From NCBI GenBank assembly GCA_943789475.1, contig CALSUG010000002.1, positions 165,739 to 229,738 of the forward strand: DNA of 64,000 nt, in the 5' to 3' direction. Both the position numbers and the translations under genes were made by a program. The notes beneath the pieces are model-generated. The model was not told the origin of the DNA and did not search any database. It worked only from the letters and a program-made list of their open reading frames with translations. Shown in pieces: positions 1 through 10,800 of this stretch (its first letter is position 1; each line of letters opens with the position of its first letter). This stretch comes from an uncultured Alphaproteobacteria bacterium (GTDB lineage Bacteria > Pseudomonadota > Alphaproteobacteria > Micavibrionales > UBA1664).

Positions 1-48
1 TCTGTCATTAGGCTTTCCTTAAATTAATGATGCCAGTATAGTTTTATC

Positions 49-1635
49 ATGTCCGACTATACCTATCCAAATGAATTCATTATCAAAACAAAGCAGAGAA
101 TTCAATCCCAATTGGATGGTAATGGTGTTGATCCTAAAAAATTAACCCTAACGGTCAAACGTCAAGGCGTGGGAACATTAAGCGCACAGACCCTTTTTTC
201 ATTTGATTGCCAGGTAGACACAAAAACACAACAAGGACGACAAAATATTGGTCGTCATGTTCCGCAAGGTACAATGCAGGCCGAAATTCAAAAAATTATC
301 GTAGGTATTCAATCACGTGATGATATGGAACAAGTCGCAAAAAATTTATTAAAAAAATCACCTCATCAAGGATTTGGATTAGATAAACAACTTTTTGATA
401 TTCCAACAGAAAAAACAATATTATGCGAACATCAAAATTGTGGACGATGTGATGGACAAGGCCAGGCAAAATGCCATACATGTCAGGGGCAGGGACGATG
501 TCAATGTCACCTATGTCATGGTCGTGGGTTAATGCCATGTCTAACATGTCGTGGTGTTGGTACGGTTTTAAATCAAACAACAAACCAACAACAGGTATGT
601 ACCGATTGCCACGGGCAACGTGAGATTTATTGTACAAATTGTCAGGGACAACGCACAACATCATGTAGCGCCTGTAACACAACAGGACGTATATCATGCA
701 AAGATTGCGGTGGTGAAGGGGCACAATCGATCATTGCAACAATTACACCAACGATAAAAACATCTGCTGTGATTAACTTGCCCGATCTTGATGCCGATTG
801 TAAAAATATGGTTGCAAAGGTTGGGGCTGAAATTTTAGCCAAGGGCGATCATATTGTGATTAAAAATGTTCCACCACCTGTTATAGATGAAACCGAAGAA
901 CGTGCCTATTACGAAGAAGAACCTCAAGATCAATCAAAAGATCGTCTTTATTACGAAGCAAAAATTGAGTGGGCGGTGGCTGAGGTCAATGGTGATGCCA
1001 GCAAACGAAATGTTTATTTCATCGGATCAAAAGGTGCGGTAGCCAGCAGTGACCCTTTTATGAAACCTATTTTTGAAAAACCATTATCATTAATGAAACG
1101 CGCGGCATCGGGTGATGGTTTTGTCGCAGGCCTCCTTAAAGACGCGTGTGAATATCGTGTTTCACGTGAAATATTGGAATATGTTGTTGGTGGAAATAAG
1201 AAAAAATCCATGATGATGTTAAAGACAAAATATGGTTTGGGGACAACAACCGACATTTTTCAATCCTTTGTTATTAATGGGTTTAAAGCCCTGAAAAAAA
1301 TAACACAACGTCCGCGATATGTAGGCTTATCCATTAGTTTGATTCTTTCTTCTTTACTCTCCTATCAATGGTTTATTGGTGACTTGCGTATCAATACAGT
1401 CGATCAAAATATGAGTATTCGCTATGTGTTGGATATATTTCCCATGATTTTTTGTATGATGATATCTTTCGCTCTCATCAAAGGATTAGGATTTTTTGCA
1501 TTAAAATCTGTTATGAAAGATATAGGTCTACCCAATACAAAAATGCCCGCGATGGGTAAGGCGGGCATGTATGCAATAATAGGTAATGTTTTAATTTGGT
1601 TTGGGAGTATGGCTTACTTGTTTTTTATGCCTTAG
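49..1635 (+). CDS. DnaJ-type CXXCXGXG zinc-finger-rich protein without J domain, C-terminal TM helices
   Basis: ORF with many CxxC repeats (CGRCDGQG, CHTCQGQG, CHLCHGRG, CLTCRGVG, CTDCHGQ, CTNCQGQ, CKDCGGEG) and two hydrophobic C-terminal segments; no HPD J-domain. Confidence 0.75.
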   Translation: MSDYTYPNEFIIKTKQRIQSQLDGNGVDPKKLTLTVKRQGVGTLSAQTLFSFDCQVDTKTQQGRQNIGRHVPQGTMQAEIQKIIVGIQSRDDMEQVAKNLLKKSPHQGFGLDKQLFDIPTEKTILCEHQNCGRCDGQGQAKCHTCQGQGRCQCHLCHGRGLMPCLTCRGVGTVLNQTTNQQQVCTDCHGQREIYCTNCQGQRTTSCSACNTTGRISCKDCGGEGAQSIIATITPTIKTSAVINLPDLDADCKNMVAKVGAEILAKGDHIVIKNVPPPVIDETEERAYYEEEPQDQSKDRLYYEAKIEWAVAEVNGDASKRNVYFIGSKGAVASSDPFMKPIFEKPLSLMKRAASGDGFVAGLLKDACEYRVSREILEYVVGGNKKKSMMMLKTKYGLGTTTDIFQSFVINGFKALKKITQRPRYVGLSISLILSSLLSYQWFIGDLRINTVDQNMSIRYVLDIFPMIFCMMISFALIKGLGFFALKSVMKDIGLPNTKMPAMGKAGMYAIIGNVLIWFGSMAYLFFMP

Positions 1636-1800
1636 CATTCCAAATAATAAGCCGCCAACAACAACTCCACACAATAAATTTGTATCTTTTGCACATCCAA
1701 TAGATGCGCCAAAAATTATAATGTTTCTTATAAAACAGCTTGTTGGATTAATTGAAGACTCACTAAAATGTTCTTTTATAGTGGGTAAGATTTTTAATCT

Positions 1801-3057
1801 CTATTGATTCATTCCATTAAAGAAATCATCATTATTTTTCGTTTGTTTCAATTTTCCAATTAAAAATTCAACGGCATCAATTGTACCCATTGGGTTCAAA
1901 ATACGACGTAAAATCCACATTTTTTGAAGTGTCGCTGGATCAACAAGTAAATCTTCCTTACGTGTTCCTGATTTTGTAATATCAATCGCAGGGTAAACAC
2001 GTTTATCTGCAATTTTACGATCTAGAACAATTTCAGCATTACCTGTTCCTTTAAATTCTTCAAAAATAACCTCATCCATACGTGACCCTGTATCAATCAA
2101 GGCCGTTGCGATAATTGTCAATGATCCGCCTTGTTCAACATTACGCGCCGCACCAAAGAAACGTTTTGGGCGTTGTAAGGCGTTTGCATCAACACCACCT
2201 GTTAAAACTTTACCAGATGATGGTACAACGGTGTTATACGCACGACCAAGACGTGTAATAGAGTCAAGTAAGATAACAACATCGCGTTTTTGTTCAATTA
2301 AACGTTTTGCCTTTTCCATCACCATTTCGGATACTTGTACGTGACGTGATGCAGGTTCATCAAATGTTGATGAAATAACTTCACCACGAACTGAGCGCGC
2401 CATGTCTGTTACTTCCTCTGGACGCTCATCAATCAATAAAACGATCAAATAAGCCTCTGGATGATTTTCTGCTAATGAATTTGCAATTGATTGCAACATC
2501 ACTGTTTTACCCGTACGTGGTGGTGCAACAATCAATGCACGTTGACCAAAACCAAGTGGAGCAGTTAACTCTATAATACGTGGTGTGTAATCTTTTTTCG
2601 TTGGATTATCAATTTCCAACTTAATTTTACGATCTGGATAAAGCGGAGTTAAATTATCAAAACCAACACGATGGCGTAATTTTTCTGGTGCCTCATGATT
2701 AATTTGATTTAATTTTAATAATGCAAAATAACGCTCGTTTGACTTTGGTGCACGAATTTCACCTTCAATACTGTCACCTGTTTTCAGGCCAAAACGTTTT
2801 ATTTGATTTGGTGATACATAAATATCATCTGGACCAGGAAGATAATTTTCTTCTGGTGCGCGAAGGAAACCAAAACCATCTTGTAGAACTTCTAAAACAC
2901 CACCGCCTTTAATGTTCATATTGCTTGCGGCTAATTCTTTAAGAATAGCAAACATCATATCTTGTTTGCGATTTGTTGGAACATTTTCCAATCCTAATTC
3001 TTCGGCAAAGGCTAATAGTTCTGCAGGTGAGCGTGTTTTAAGTTCTTTTAAATCCAT
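1801..3057 (-). CDS. rho: Transcription termination factor Rho
   Basis: Full-length Rho: [28 protein letters not shown] cold-shock-like domain, Walker [22 protein letters not shown]. Confidence 0.98.
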   Translation of the reverse strand: MDLKELKTRSPAELLAFAEELGLENVPTNRKQDMMFAILKELAASNMNIKGGGVLEVLQDGFGFLRAPEENYLPGPDDIYVSPNQIKRFGLKTGDSIEGEIRAPKSNERYFALLKLNQINHEAPEKLRHRVGFDNLTPLYPDRKIKLEIDNPTKKDYTPRIIELTAPLGFGQRALIVAPPRTGKTVMLQSIANSLAENHPEAYLIVLLIDERPEEVTDMARSVRGEVISSTFDEPASRHVQVSEMVMEKAKRLIEQKRDVVILLDSITRLGRAYNTVVPSSGKVLTGGVDANALQRPKRFFGAARNVEQGGSLTIIATALIDTGSRMDEVIFEEFKGTGNAEIVLDRKIADKRVYPAIDITKSGTRKEDLLVDPATLQKMWILRRILNPMGTIDAVEFLIGKLKQTKNNDDFFNGMNQ

Positions 3058-3252
3058 TGAGATTTCTCGTTCTTTTTATGATTATGATTTTTTGAAAAGT
3101 TTGTTTTGTGTGATAAATTTTTATTTTATACGAAAATTATCTTGCGCAATTTCTGCATGATTTATACGCAAGACAGTTAAATTATGTCGCAGAAATTTAA
3201 TGAGATGACCCCATATATCCAAAATAGACGTACAATGTCAAGCAGTTAATTA

Positions 3253-3699
3253 TTAAAACGGTTTTACAACCGCAAAAATAACGATAGCAATCATAAACAA
3301 TGTTGGAATTTCATTCGCTATACGAAAGAACTTTGTTGATTTTTGGTTATTGTCGGATGCAAAGTTTTTACGCCATTTCGACATCATTCCATGGAAGCCA
3401 GACAATAAAAAGATAAGCGTCAATTTTGCATGCATCCAACCTTGGGAAAACAGATCTGTATTTGCCCATAACATTAATCCGCCAAAGATAAAGGTCGCAA
3501 TCATCGCAGGGTTACAAATATAACGCATAAGACGATGTTCCATAATTTTAAATAGTTTTGATTGATCTGAACCAACATCAACTTGTGTATGATAAACAAA
3601 TAAACGCGGAAGATAGAGCATTGCCGCCATCCAACAAATAACAGAAATAATATGAAGAGCCTTCAACCAAAGGTAATAATCTAATAATAAATCTGACAT
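3253..3699 (-). CDS. hemJ: Protoporphyrinogen oxidase HemJ-family membrane protein
   Basis: WLKALHIISVICWMAAMLYLPRLFVYH motif; adjacent to hemE as in other alphaproteobacteria. Confidence 0.9.
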   Translation of the reverse strand: MSDLLLDYYLWLKALHIISVICWMAAMLYLPRLFVYHTQVDVGSDQSKLFKIMEHRLMRYICNPAMIATFIFGGLMLWANTDLFSQGWMHAKLTLIFLLSGFHGMMSKWRKNFASDNNQKSTKFFRIANEIPTLFMIAIVIFAVVKPF

Positions 3700-3704
3700 G
3701 AAAC

Positions 3705-4754
3705 TTAACCTCGTTTAAATTCTTTAATGGTTTTAATTAATAATCCAACATTATCCGGATCTGTTTCTTTTATCACACCGTGGCCTAAATTGAACACAAA
3801 TGGTTTATCTGCCAAGGTATCACAAATTTTATGTGTTTGATCGATCATCGCCTGACCACCATTGAGTAATAATAGATTATCTAAATTACCCTGCACACAA
3901 ATTGATTTTTGAAATTCTTTAATTTGATCCAATGGAATTGATTGATCACATGATACACAATCAATCGCCGTTTCATCAATATAGGTTTGATAATTAAATC
4001 CAGCGCCCCTTGGAAAACCAATAATAAGAACATCTGGATATTGTGCCTTTACATTTTCAACAATTTTTTTCGTTGGTAAGGTTGAGTAATTATAAAATTC
4101 GTTCGCACTTAAAACTCCTGACCAACTATCAAATATCTGAACCGCATTAACCCCTGATTTAATTTTTTGAATTAAATAACAACTAATTGACCGCACCAAA
4201 TAATCAATAATTTTTTGAAATTCATCTGGGTTTTGCATCGCAAATGTTCGTACATTTTGATAGTCCCGCGAACCACCACCATTGATCATATAACAGGCCA
4301 AAGTCCAAGGCGCCCCTGCAAAACCTATCAATGATTTATCATCAGGCAATGATGATCGTGTTTGTTCAACAGCTTCAAATACTGGCGATAAAAAATCTAA
4401 CAATTCATCAGAATTTTCATCATTTAAATCTTTTATTTTTTCAATAGGGTCTAATTTTGGTCCTTCGCCTGTTTCAAACCAAAGTTTTTGCCCCATGGCT
4501 TGTGGTATAACAAGGATATCAGAAAAAATAATAGCCGCATCCAAATCAAAACGACGTAAGGGTTGTAACGTAACCTCACTGGCTAGTTTAGGGTTATAAC
4601 ATAAATCAAGAAATCCACCTGCTTGTGATCTTACCTCACGGTATTCAGGTAAATATCTTCCTGCTTGTCTCATAAGCCATACTGGCGTGTTAACTGTTTC
4701 TTTACCTTTGAGTGCTTTTATAAATTCTTGTTCCATAGATAGGGACATTACCAT
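3705..4754 (-). CDS. hemE: Uroporphyrinogen decarboxylase
   Basis: PVWLMRQAGRYLPEYRE and GFAGAPWTLACYMI signatures. Confidence 0.97.
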   Translation of the reverse strand: MVMSLSMEQEFIKALKGKETVNTPVWLMRQAGRYLPEYREVRSQAGGFLDLCYNPKLASEVTLQPLRRFDLDAAIIFSDILVIPQAMGQKLWFETGEGPKLDPIEKIKDLNDENSDELLDFLSPVFEAVEQTRSSLPDDKSLIGFAGAPWTLACYMINGGGSRDYQNVRTFAMQNPDEFQKIIDYLVRSISCYLIQKIKSGVNAVQIFDSWSGVLSANEFYNYSTLPTKKIVENVKAQYPDVLIIGFPRGAGFNYQTYIDETAIDCVSCDQSIPLDQIKEFQKSICVQGNLDNLLLLNGGQAMIDQTHKICDTLADKPFVFNLGHGVIKETDPDNVGLLIKTIKEFKRG

Positions 4755-5071
4755 CCTTATAAAATAATAATATATATTTTTAATAAGGTTATTGTTTATT
4801 TAGGGCCTGTTAATATCGTGGATAAAATGATTTTGAATGAAGTTATCCTCAACGTGGATAAAATGCGGATTCAAATAACCCACCGAAATGATAACCCGTA
4901 TTAATGCCATTTTAAACAGGGTTAAAATAGGTCATTTTTTATCCCAAAACAGATCATTTTTTATTTTATTTATCCTCTGAATAACAGGGGATATTTTTAC
5001 ACTCAGGAACATACAAAAATAATCCACAAGGTTATTGGATAATTTATACAAATCATTACACTGATATTATC
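4755..5071. other. Candidate chromosomal origin of replication (oriC)
   Basis: Intergenic region flanking hemE, the conserved alphaproteobacterial Cori position; DnaA-like boxes at 4817-4825, 4843-4851, 4853-4861, 5020-5028; exact 13-mer cgtggataaaatg at 4817-4829 and 4853-4865; TTAA-N7-TTAA at 4901-4915; very AT-rich. Confidence 0.65.
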
Positions 5072-5674
5072 ATGCCTTTAACATTTAAATTATTAAATGA
5101 TTCTCAAAAAAAATCTTTTTTAAAGACATTAAAAACCATTAATCCAGAACATGGACTAGAAGAAAATCATGTTCAAATTATGTCACGAAAATTATCATTT
5201 GCACCAGATTGGGTTTATTACGAATGTGAAGATTATTCATCCGTTCCAAATAGGTTTCAATTTTATTTGAAAAATAACAAAGATATAAAATCGCTTAAAT
5301 TTACTGATGATCCAATAAAAGATAATTGTGTGTCGGACATGGCATTGGATTTAACGGCGGAAACGGTCATTGACTATTTAAATTATTATTACAAATTTTT
5401 TATTAAGGGTGCCTATAAACTTAAAGTTATTAAACAAACGGATGACGTAGATTGGCAAGATGATTTAACACCAATGACACGTCAATCGCTTGATAAAGAT
5501 TTATCTCAATATCCAAAAATTAAATCTGATGAAAAAGGTCTTTTTGTTGAAATTCCATGTGTTTTTCAATTTTCTATTATAATTATCTCATTTTTTATTA
5601 CACATGATGGATTAATAGAAATTCAAGATAAACAAAGCCTTGCGGATGATTTGCCCCTCAAATCATTACCATAA
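5072..5674 (+). CDS. Hypothetical protein next to putative oriC
   Basis: Intact 200-aa ORF; no family recognised. Confidence 0.7.
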   Translation: MPLTFKLLNDSQKKSFLKTLKTINPEHGLEENHVQIMSRKLSFAPDWVYYECEDYSSVPNRFQFYLKNNKDIKSLKFTDDPIKDNCVSDMALDLTAETVIDYLNYYYKFFIKGAYKLKVIKQTDDVDWQDDLTPMTRQSLDKDLSQYPKIKSDEKGLFVEIPCVFQFSIIIISFFITHDGLIEIQDKQSLADDLPLKSLP

Positions 5675-5831
5675 TGTATTTATAATTCATTAACTATTTG
5701 AAAAACTTATAAAAATTTAGGATTTGTTAGGGTTTTCCTAGCAAATTGTTAATGTCTTTTCAGTAATCTGAATAGGTAAGAAATAAATATATGAGGTTTA
5801 AATAGGGAAACCTCGCATAAGGGAAAAAACA

Positions 5832-7046
5832 ATGGATAATCAAGTTTGGGATACAGATTTTAGTTATAATGGACCACAAGCGGTAAAAATATCATGCCAT
5901 GCGGGTGATTTTTCTCAACGTGCGATGTGCAATATGATTGGTGACCAACCATTATTTTATATTGATGATTCTGCAGAAGAAGATTTTAATTTAGATGAAT
6001 TATTAATGATTGACGGGCTTAGCGCTCGTGACGAAAAAATGATTGATGATATGCGCGCAAAAATGCAGGCGTATGATAAATCGGCACAATTGTTATCCGA
6101 AATGAAAATCACAGAATTGGACGATCATTTTAATGCATTCCTAAATGATAAAGTTGAAACAATAACTTTGGACGGTATGTTGTCATTTGCAAATCAAAGT
6201 GGAACTTTTAAATCCTATTATGATTTTGTTACAAAGGCTGGAATTACACTATCTTTGGATGATAAAATTGAAACTAGTTTTTTTGATAAAAAATTAAACA
6301 CAATTTCAATTAATCCAAATATGGATATTCAAAATGCAACAATCTCAACGTTAAAATCAATGCGTTTGGTTTGGTTACAAAAACAAGGTGCCTTAATCAA
6401 CCCATTGGCATTTCAACCAGAACAAGCAATTTTAATTAATCGGATGATTGCCGCCGATAATGATATCGCATCAATTGCAATGATGTGGGATATGAAATTG
6501 GCAGGTCACGAGGATATGTGGAATCACACAATGGCTGGATCAAATTATGATTTATGTTCCGCCTATGCCTTAGAAGCGATGACAGATTTCCGCGCTATTA
6601 AATCTGGCTTGGCCTTACGCGCAACATTTGAAAAATGGTTTATTTCTGGCCGTTGTAAATCACACGACAGATCAATTATCCAAACAATGATGGGTAAACA
6701 CACAGACATTCAAATCAATCACGAAGATACATCCCGTACGGTTGCATTAGATGTTATTTCCGCAATGGGACGTCGTCCACAAGGCGATAATTACTTATCT
6801 TCAATTGCGGTTCAAATTATGAATGACGGATTATTTAATGATGTTCGTGACCGTTCAAACGCTAATTTCCTATGGTTTATAACATTCGAGCGTCGTATGT
6901 CAGAAATGGAACAAGAATTGCAAAGAGATGACAAAGAGGAAAAAGAAAATGTCATATCAATGCCAAATCAAGATACAGAATCCACACCCATTGACGGAGA
7001 TCATAAAGCGTCTGTCTTCTTTTTGGATCATTTCCGCGCAGGGTAA
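5832..7046 (+). CDS. Conserved hypothetical protein, paralogue of the next gene
   Basis: 404-aa ORF with SLKSMRLVWLQ...MMWDMKLAGHEDMWNH...FEKWFISGRCKSHD. Confidence 0.75.
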   Translation: MDNQVWDTDFSYNGPQAVKISCHAGDFSQRAMCNMIGDQPLFYIDDSAEEDFNLDELLMIDGLSARDEKMIDDMRAKMQAYDKSAQLLSEMKITELDDHFNAFLNDKVETITLDGMLSFANQSGTFKSYYDFVTKAGITLSLDDKIETSFFDKKLNTISINPNMDIQNATISTLKSMRLVWLQKQGALINPLAFQPEQAILINRMIAADNDIASIAMMWDMKLAGHEDMWNHTMAGSNYDLCSAYALEAMTDFRAIKSGLALRATFEKWFISGRCKSHDRSIIQTMMGKHTDIQINHEDTSRTVALDVISAMGRRPQGDNYLSSIAVQIMNDGLFNDVRDRSNANFLWFITFERRMSEMEQELQRDDKEEKENVISMPNQDTESTPIDGDHKASVFFLDHFRAG

Positions 7047-7062
7047 TGATAGGCATAATTTA

Positions 7063-7893
7063 ATGTTAAATGATAAAGTACATAATGTTGTTCTGAATAA
7101 GAATGATGATATTTTTGCCGATTATCACAATGATATTGTGGGTGATTGGACCGTTGAATTTGATGATTTAAACGATATTGGATTTGACCTTGATATTGAA
7201 AACAGCACTCTCATTTTAAATAGCTATGGTTTAAAACCAGATATCGCGATGCGATCACACTATTATCGCCCACAAATTCATTTGGCGATGATTGAATCAC
7301 TACGCATGATCCGTCATGTTGAATGGTTGGATGGGACATTAGAACGTTATCATCCCGCGGATATTGTCCATATTGGTCGTATTTGTGTGGCCGACACACA
7401 TGTCCATAAAATCATGACCGCATGGGATATAAAATGCGAAGGAGACGACGCGTTATGGAAACATATATTATGTAGTGATCATGCGGATATGGCATTGGCT
7501 TATGAAAAAGGATTGGAAAAAGATTTAACAGTGGAACAATCGATGGCCATTGCATTTAACACATGGTTTTCAGGTTCAGACAGATTACGAGATTGTGATC
7601 ATGATGTGTTGAATTTGATGGACAATATGTTGGATGAAAACACTAATTTCGGGAACAAAAAAATCAAATCTTATATTGTTAATGCCTTAACAATGATTGT
7701 TGGCGAGGATTCATCCTATATTGATAAAATGTTACAAGATGATGTGACGTTCAATCCGTATTACCGCGATATACAAGACCCAATTAACCAATCATATCTA
7801 TCACAAATCGTTAATGATATGAACAAAACACGCGTTGGCGGACTTGTTTTTCAAGATAGTGACCTTGCATCACGTTTTGCCATTTGTGATTAG
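7063..7893 (+). CDS. Conserved hypothetical protein, paralogue of the previous gene
   Basis: SLRMIRHVEWL...MTAWDIKCEGDDALWKH...FNTWFSGSDRLRDCD aligns in order with 5832-7046; in-frame ATG at 7063 preferred over 6928, which overlaps the upstream gene. Confidence 0.7.
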   Translation: MLNDKVHNVVLNKNDDIFADYHNDIVGDWTVEFDDLNDIGFDLDIENSTLILNSYGLKPDIAMRSHYYRPQIHLAMIESLRMIRHVEWLDGTLERYHPADIVHIGRICVADTHVHKIMTAWDIKCEGDDALWKHILCSDHADMALAYEKGLEKDLTVEQSMAIAFNTWFSGSDRLRDCDHDVLNLMDNMLDENTNFGNKKIKSYIVNALTMIVGEDSSYIDKMLQDDVTFNPYYRDIQDPINQSYLSQIVNDMNKTRVGGLVFQDSDLASRFAICD

Positions 7894-7898
7894 GCAAA

Positions 7899-8780
7899 TT
7901 GCGGTATAAAGTTAAGGGTATGAAACCCAATAAAAATTCATTTTATATTCATTTAGTGTCCGATTCAACGGGGTCAACTTTGCAAGGGTTGGCGCGTGCG
8001 TGTTTGGCACAATTTGAAGGGGTTGAACCAAAAGAAAAATTTTGGAATTTAATCCGAACATCCGAACAAATTGAAATGGTGTTGGATGGTATTGCGGATG
8101 AACCAGGTCCCGTTTTAATGACCCTTGTTGATCCAAATTTACGATCACAAATTCGTGAGGGGTGTCGCAAGATGAAATTACCGTGCGTACCTGTTCTTGA
8201 CCCTGTGTTAAGCGGTTTATCATCCTATTTAGGGATGGAGGGGTTAAACATGCCTGGCCTACAACATAAAATGGATGATGCTTATTTCGAAAGAATTGAT
8301 GCGTTGGATTTTGCGCTTCAACATGATGATGGACAGGCGCTGGACGGTTTGGACAATGCGGATATTGTTTTGGTTGGTGTATCGCGTACATCAAAAACAC
8401 CAACATCGATTTACCTTGCCAATCGTGGGTTTAAAACGGCGAATATTCCCTTGGTGCCTAATGTTAATATTGATGACAGTTATTTTTCATACACGAAACC
8501 GCTCTATATTGGATTAACTGAATCCCCAAAACGACTACTTGAAACGCGTCGTAATCGATTGTTAGAGGAAGGACAGGACGAAAGCGCCTATCGCGATAAT
8601 CTATATTTGGACGAAGATGCGATTAGTGACGAAATAAAGGATGCGCGGAAATTATTTTCATCACATGGTTGGCCGGTGATTGATGTGACAAAGCGTTCGA
8701 TTGAGGAAACGGCATCCGAAATTATTACAATTTATCAACGTAACCGTCATAAACGGACGGGGGTATTGCCGTTGTCATGA
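7899..8780 (+). CDS. Pyruvate, phosphate dikinase regulatory protein (kinase/phosphotransferase, PPSR family)
   Basis: IHLVSDSTGSTLQGLARA and VLVGVSRTSKTPTSIYLANRGFKTANIPLVPN; start may be the ATG at 7920. Confidence 0.93.
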   Translation: MRYKVKGMKPNKNSFYIHLVSDSTGSTLQGLARACLAQFEGVEPKEKFWNLIRTSEQIEMVLDGIADEPGPVLMTLVDPNLRSQIREGCRKMKLPCVPVLDPVLSGLSSYLGMEGLNMPGLQHKMDDAYFERIDALDFALQHDDGQALDGLDNADIVLVGVSRTSKTPTSIYLANRGFKTANIPLVPNVNIDDSYFSYTKPLYIGLTESPKRLLETRRNRLLEEGQDESAYRDNLYLDEDAISDEIKDARKLFSSHGWPVIDVTKRSIEETASEIITIYQRNRHKRTGVLPLS

Positions 8781-9361
8781 GGATTATTGGTTTAACAGGG
8801 TCAATCGGGATGGGTAAATCGGTATTGGCAAACCAGTGGCGGTCGATTGGTGTACCTGTCCATGATGCGGATGCATGCGTACATGATTTAATGACCCCAA
8901 ATGGAGATGCATTTGATGCGATTATGACGACATTTCCTGATGTCATTATAAATGGCGAAATTGATCGGAAAGCCTTGGGTAAACGTGTTTTTAATGATTC
9001 TGAAAAGCGTAAAATTTTGGAAAATATCATTCATCCATTGGTGCGCGCACGTTCAAACCAATTCATATCATTATGTCGTAAACGACGCATACCTGTATGT
9101 GTATTGGATATTCCATTATTATTTGAAACGGGACGTGATATGGATATGGACAGTGTTATATGCGTATCCGCCCCATCATGGGTTCAAAAAAGACGCGTTT
9201 TGGCACGCCCAAACATGACACAAGAAAAATTTAAATCGATTGTCAGCGCGCAAATTCCTGATTATCGTAAACGATGTTTAAGTGATCATGTAATTATTTC
9301 CGCACGCGGAAAACGTCACACATTAAACACAATAAAAAGAATAAAAAACAATGAGCGATAA
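8777..9361 (+). CDS. coaE: Dephospho-CoA kinase
   Basis: IIGLTGSIGMGKS P-loop, VHDADA, DIPLLFETG. Confidence 0.95.
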   Translation: MRIIGLTGSIGMGKSVLANQWRSIGVPVHDADACVHDLMTPNGDAFDAIMTTFPDVIINGEIDRKALGKRVFNDSEKRKILENIIHPLVRARSNQFISLCRKRRIPVCVLDIPLLFETGRDMDMDSVICVSAPSWVQKRRVLARPNMTQEKFKSIVSAQIPDYRKRCLSDHVIISARGKRHTLNTIKRIKNNER

Positions 9362-10067
9362 AAAACAAGTTTGGGCAATACAACATATCGGATATGAGGA
9401 TTTAGGATCATTTGAAAATGTTTTAAAATCACGCGGATTCGAAGTTAAATATTTTTGTTCACGGCATGTTGATTACAAGGCTATGTTTGCCGCCGATCCA
9501 GATCTATTAATTGTTTTGGGTGGTCCGATGAGTGTGCATGACGTGGAAAATCATCCATGGATTGAACATGAACAACGATTTATCGAGGAACGCATTGCGA
9601 CCGAAAAACCATTGATGGGTATATGTTTTGGTGCACAAATCATTGCACAAGCGTTGGGCGCAAATTCTTATGTTGGAAAACAAGGTAAAGAAATAGGTTG
9701 GTCAAAAATAACTGTGAATGTAGATGGTCAAAAGACCCCATTTCGACATCTTGATGGATCATTGACCCATATGATGCATTGGCATGGTAATACATTTGAT
9801 TTGCCTGATGGTGCGGTTTTATTGGCCTCATCCGATAAATACCATAAACAAGCATACAGTTACGGTGACCATATTTTTTGTATGCAATGTCATCCAGAAG
9901 TCACAGAAGCGAAATTGCGACTATGGTATAGCTCGGGCGCATCAGAAATAGAAGAAGTCGGATTAACTATCGATAAAATGAAGGCGGACGCACACACGTA
10001 CAATGAACGTTTGTCGGATCAAGCCGCACTTTTCCTTAATGAATGGTTGGATGAACAAGGGTTATAA
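9351..10067 (+). CDS. Class I glutamine amidotransferase (GMP synthase-like)
   Basis: LIVLGGPMSVHD, GICFGAQIIAQALGA, QCHPEVTE catalytic triad motifs. Confidence 0.92.
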   Translation: MSDKKQVWAIQHIGYEDLGSFENVLKSRGFEVKYFCSRHVDYKAMFAADPDLLIVLGGPMSVHDVENHPWIEHEQRFIEERIATEKPLMGICFGAQIIAQALGANSYVGKQGKEIGWSKITVNVDGQKTPFRHLDGSLTHMMHWHGNTFDLPDGAVLLASSDKYHKQAYSYGDHIFCMQCHPEVTEAKLRLWYSSGASEIEEVGLTIDKMKADAHTYNERLSDQAALFLNEWLDEQGL

Positions 10068-10069
10068 AT

Positions 10070-10759
10070 ATGCGTGAAATTGTAATGGATACCGAAACAA
10101 CAGGAATGGACCCATATGAGGGTCATCGCATTGTTGAAATTGGATGTGTGGAAACGATCAATCATATTCCAACGGGAAATAACCTGCATATTTATATTAA
10201 TCCCGAGCGTGATGTTCCGGCCGAAGTTGTTGCGGTTCACGGCCTGACCGAAGAATTTTTGAAAGATAAAAAAACATTTGCGGAAACGTACCATGAATTT
10301 TTGGAATTTATCGGTAAGGACAAACTGGTCATTCATAACGCCGATTTTGATATGAAATTCATTAATCATCATTTGGGTGAAATGGGCGCCGCCCCTATCC
10401 CATCAACACAAGTGATTGATAGTTTGAAAATCGCGCGTAAAAAATTCCCTGGTTCGCCCGCATCATTGGACGCATTGTGTAAACGATTTCACGTTGATAA
10501 TTCGAACCGTACGCTTCACGGGGCGCTGCTCGATTCTGAAATTCTGGCCGAGGTTTATCTGGAATTACTGGGTGGTCGTCAAACGGGTTTGACATTGGAT
10601 AATGCGGATATGGGGTCAGGTACGGGTGATTTAACCGCACAATCAAGTGAACCAAAGAAAAAACGTGAACCACGCGTTTTTGATATTCCTACGGATGAAT
10701 TGGACGCGCATAATAAAATGATTGAAACATTAGGCGATAAAGCCGTTTGGAATAAATAA
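10070..10759 (+). CDS. dnaQ: DNA polymerase III epsilon subunit
   Basis: REIVMDTETTGMDPYEGHRIVEIG, VIHNADFDMKFIN, LHGALLDSEILAEVYLEL exonuclease motifs. Confidence 0.96.
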   Translation: MREIVMDTETTGMDPYEGHRIVEIGCVETINHIPTGNNLHIYINPERDVPAEVVAVHGLTEEFLKDKKTFAETYHEFLEFIGKDKLVIHNADFDMKFINHHLGEMGAAPIPSTQVIDSLKIARKKFPGSPASLDALCKRFHVDNSNRTLHGALLDSEILAEVYLELLGGRQTGLTLDNADMGSGTGDLTAQSSEPKKKREPRVFDIPTDELDAHNKMIETLGDKAVWNK

Positions 10760-10800
10760 CGCTATGTTTCGTGTGATGGGTTGGATAAACTAAACCCATC

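Noticed and set aside
1601-1807. 68-aa plus ORF between the Zn-finger gene and rho
   Set aside because: No motif or RBS, overlaps neighbouring gene end; insufficient support.
4901-4915. TTAA-N7-TTAA as stand-alone proof of CtrA control
   Set aside because: At this AT content such matches occur by chance several times per window; only reported together with the hemE/DnaA-box context.
7912-8406. 164-aa minus-strand ORF opposite the PPSR gene
   Set aside because: Fully overlaps a strongly supported CDS; composition typical of antisense shadow ORFs. Same for other antisense ORFs within rnr, tuf, surA and glycosyltransferase.
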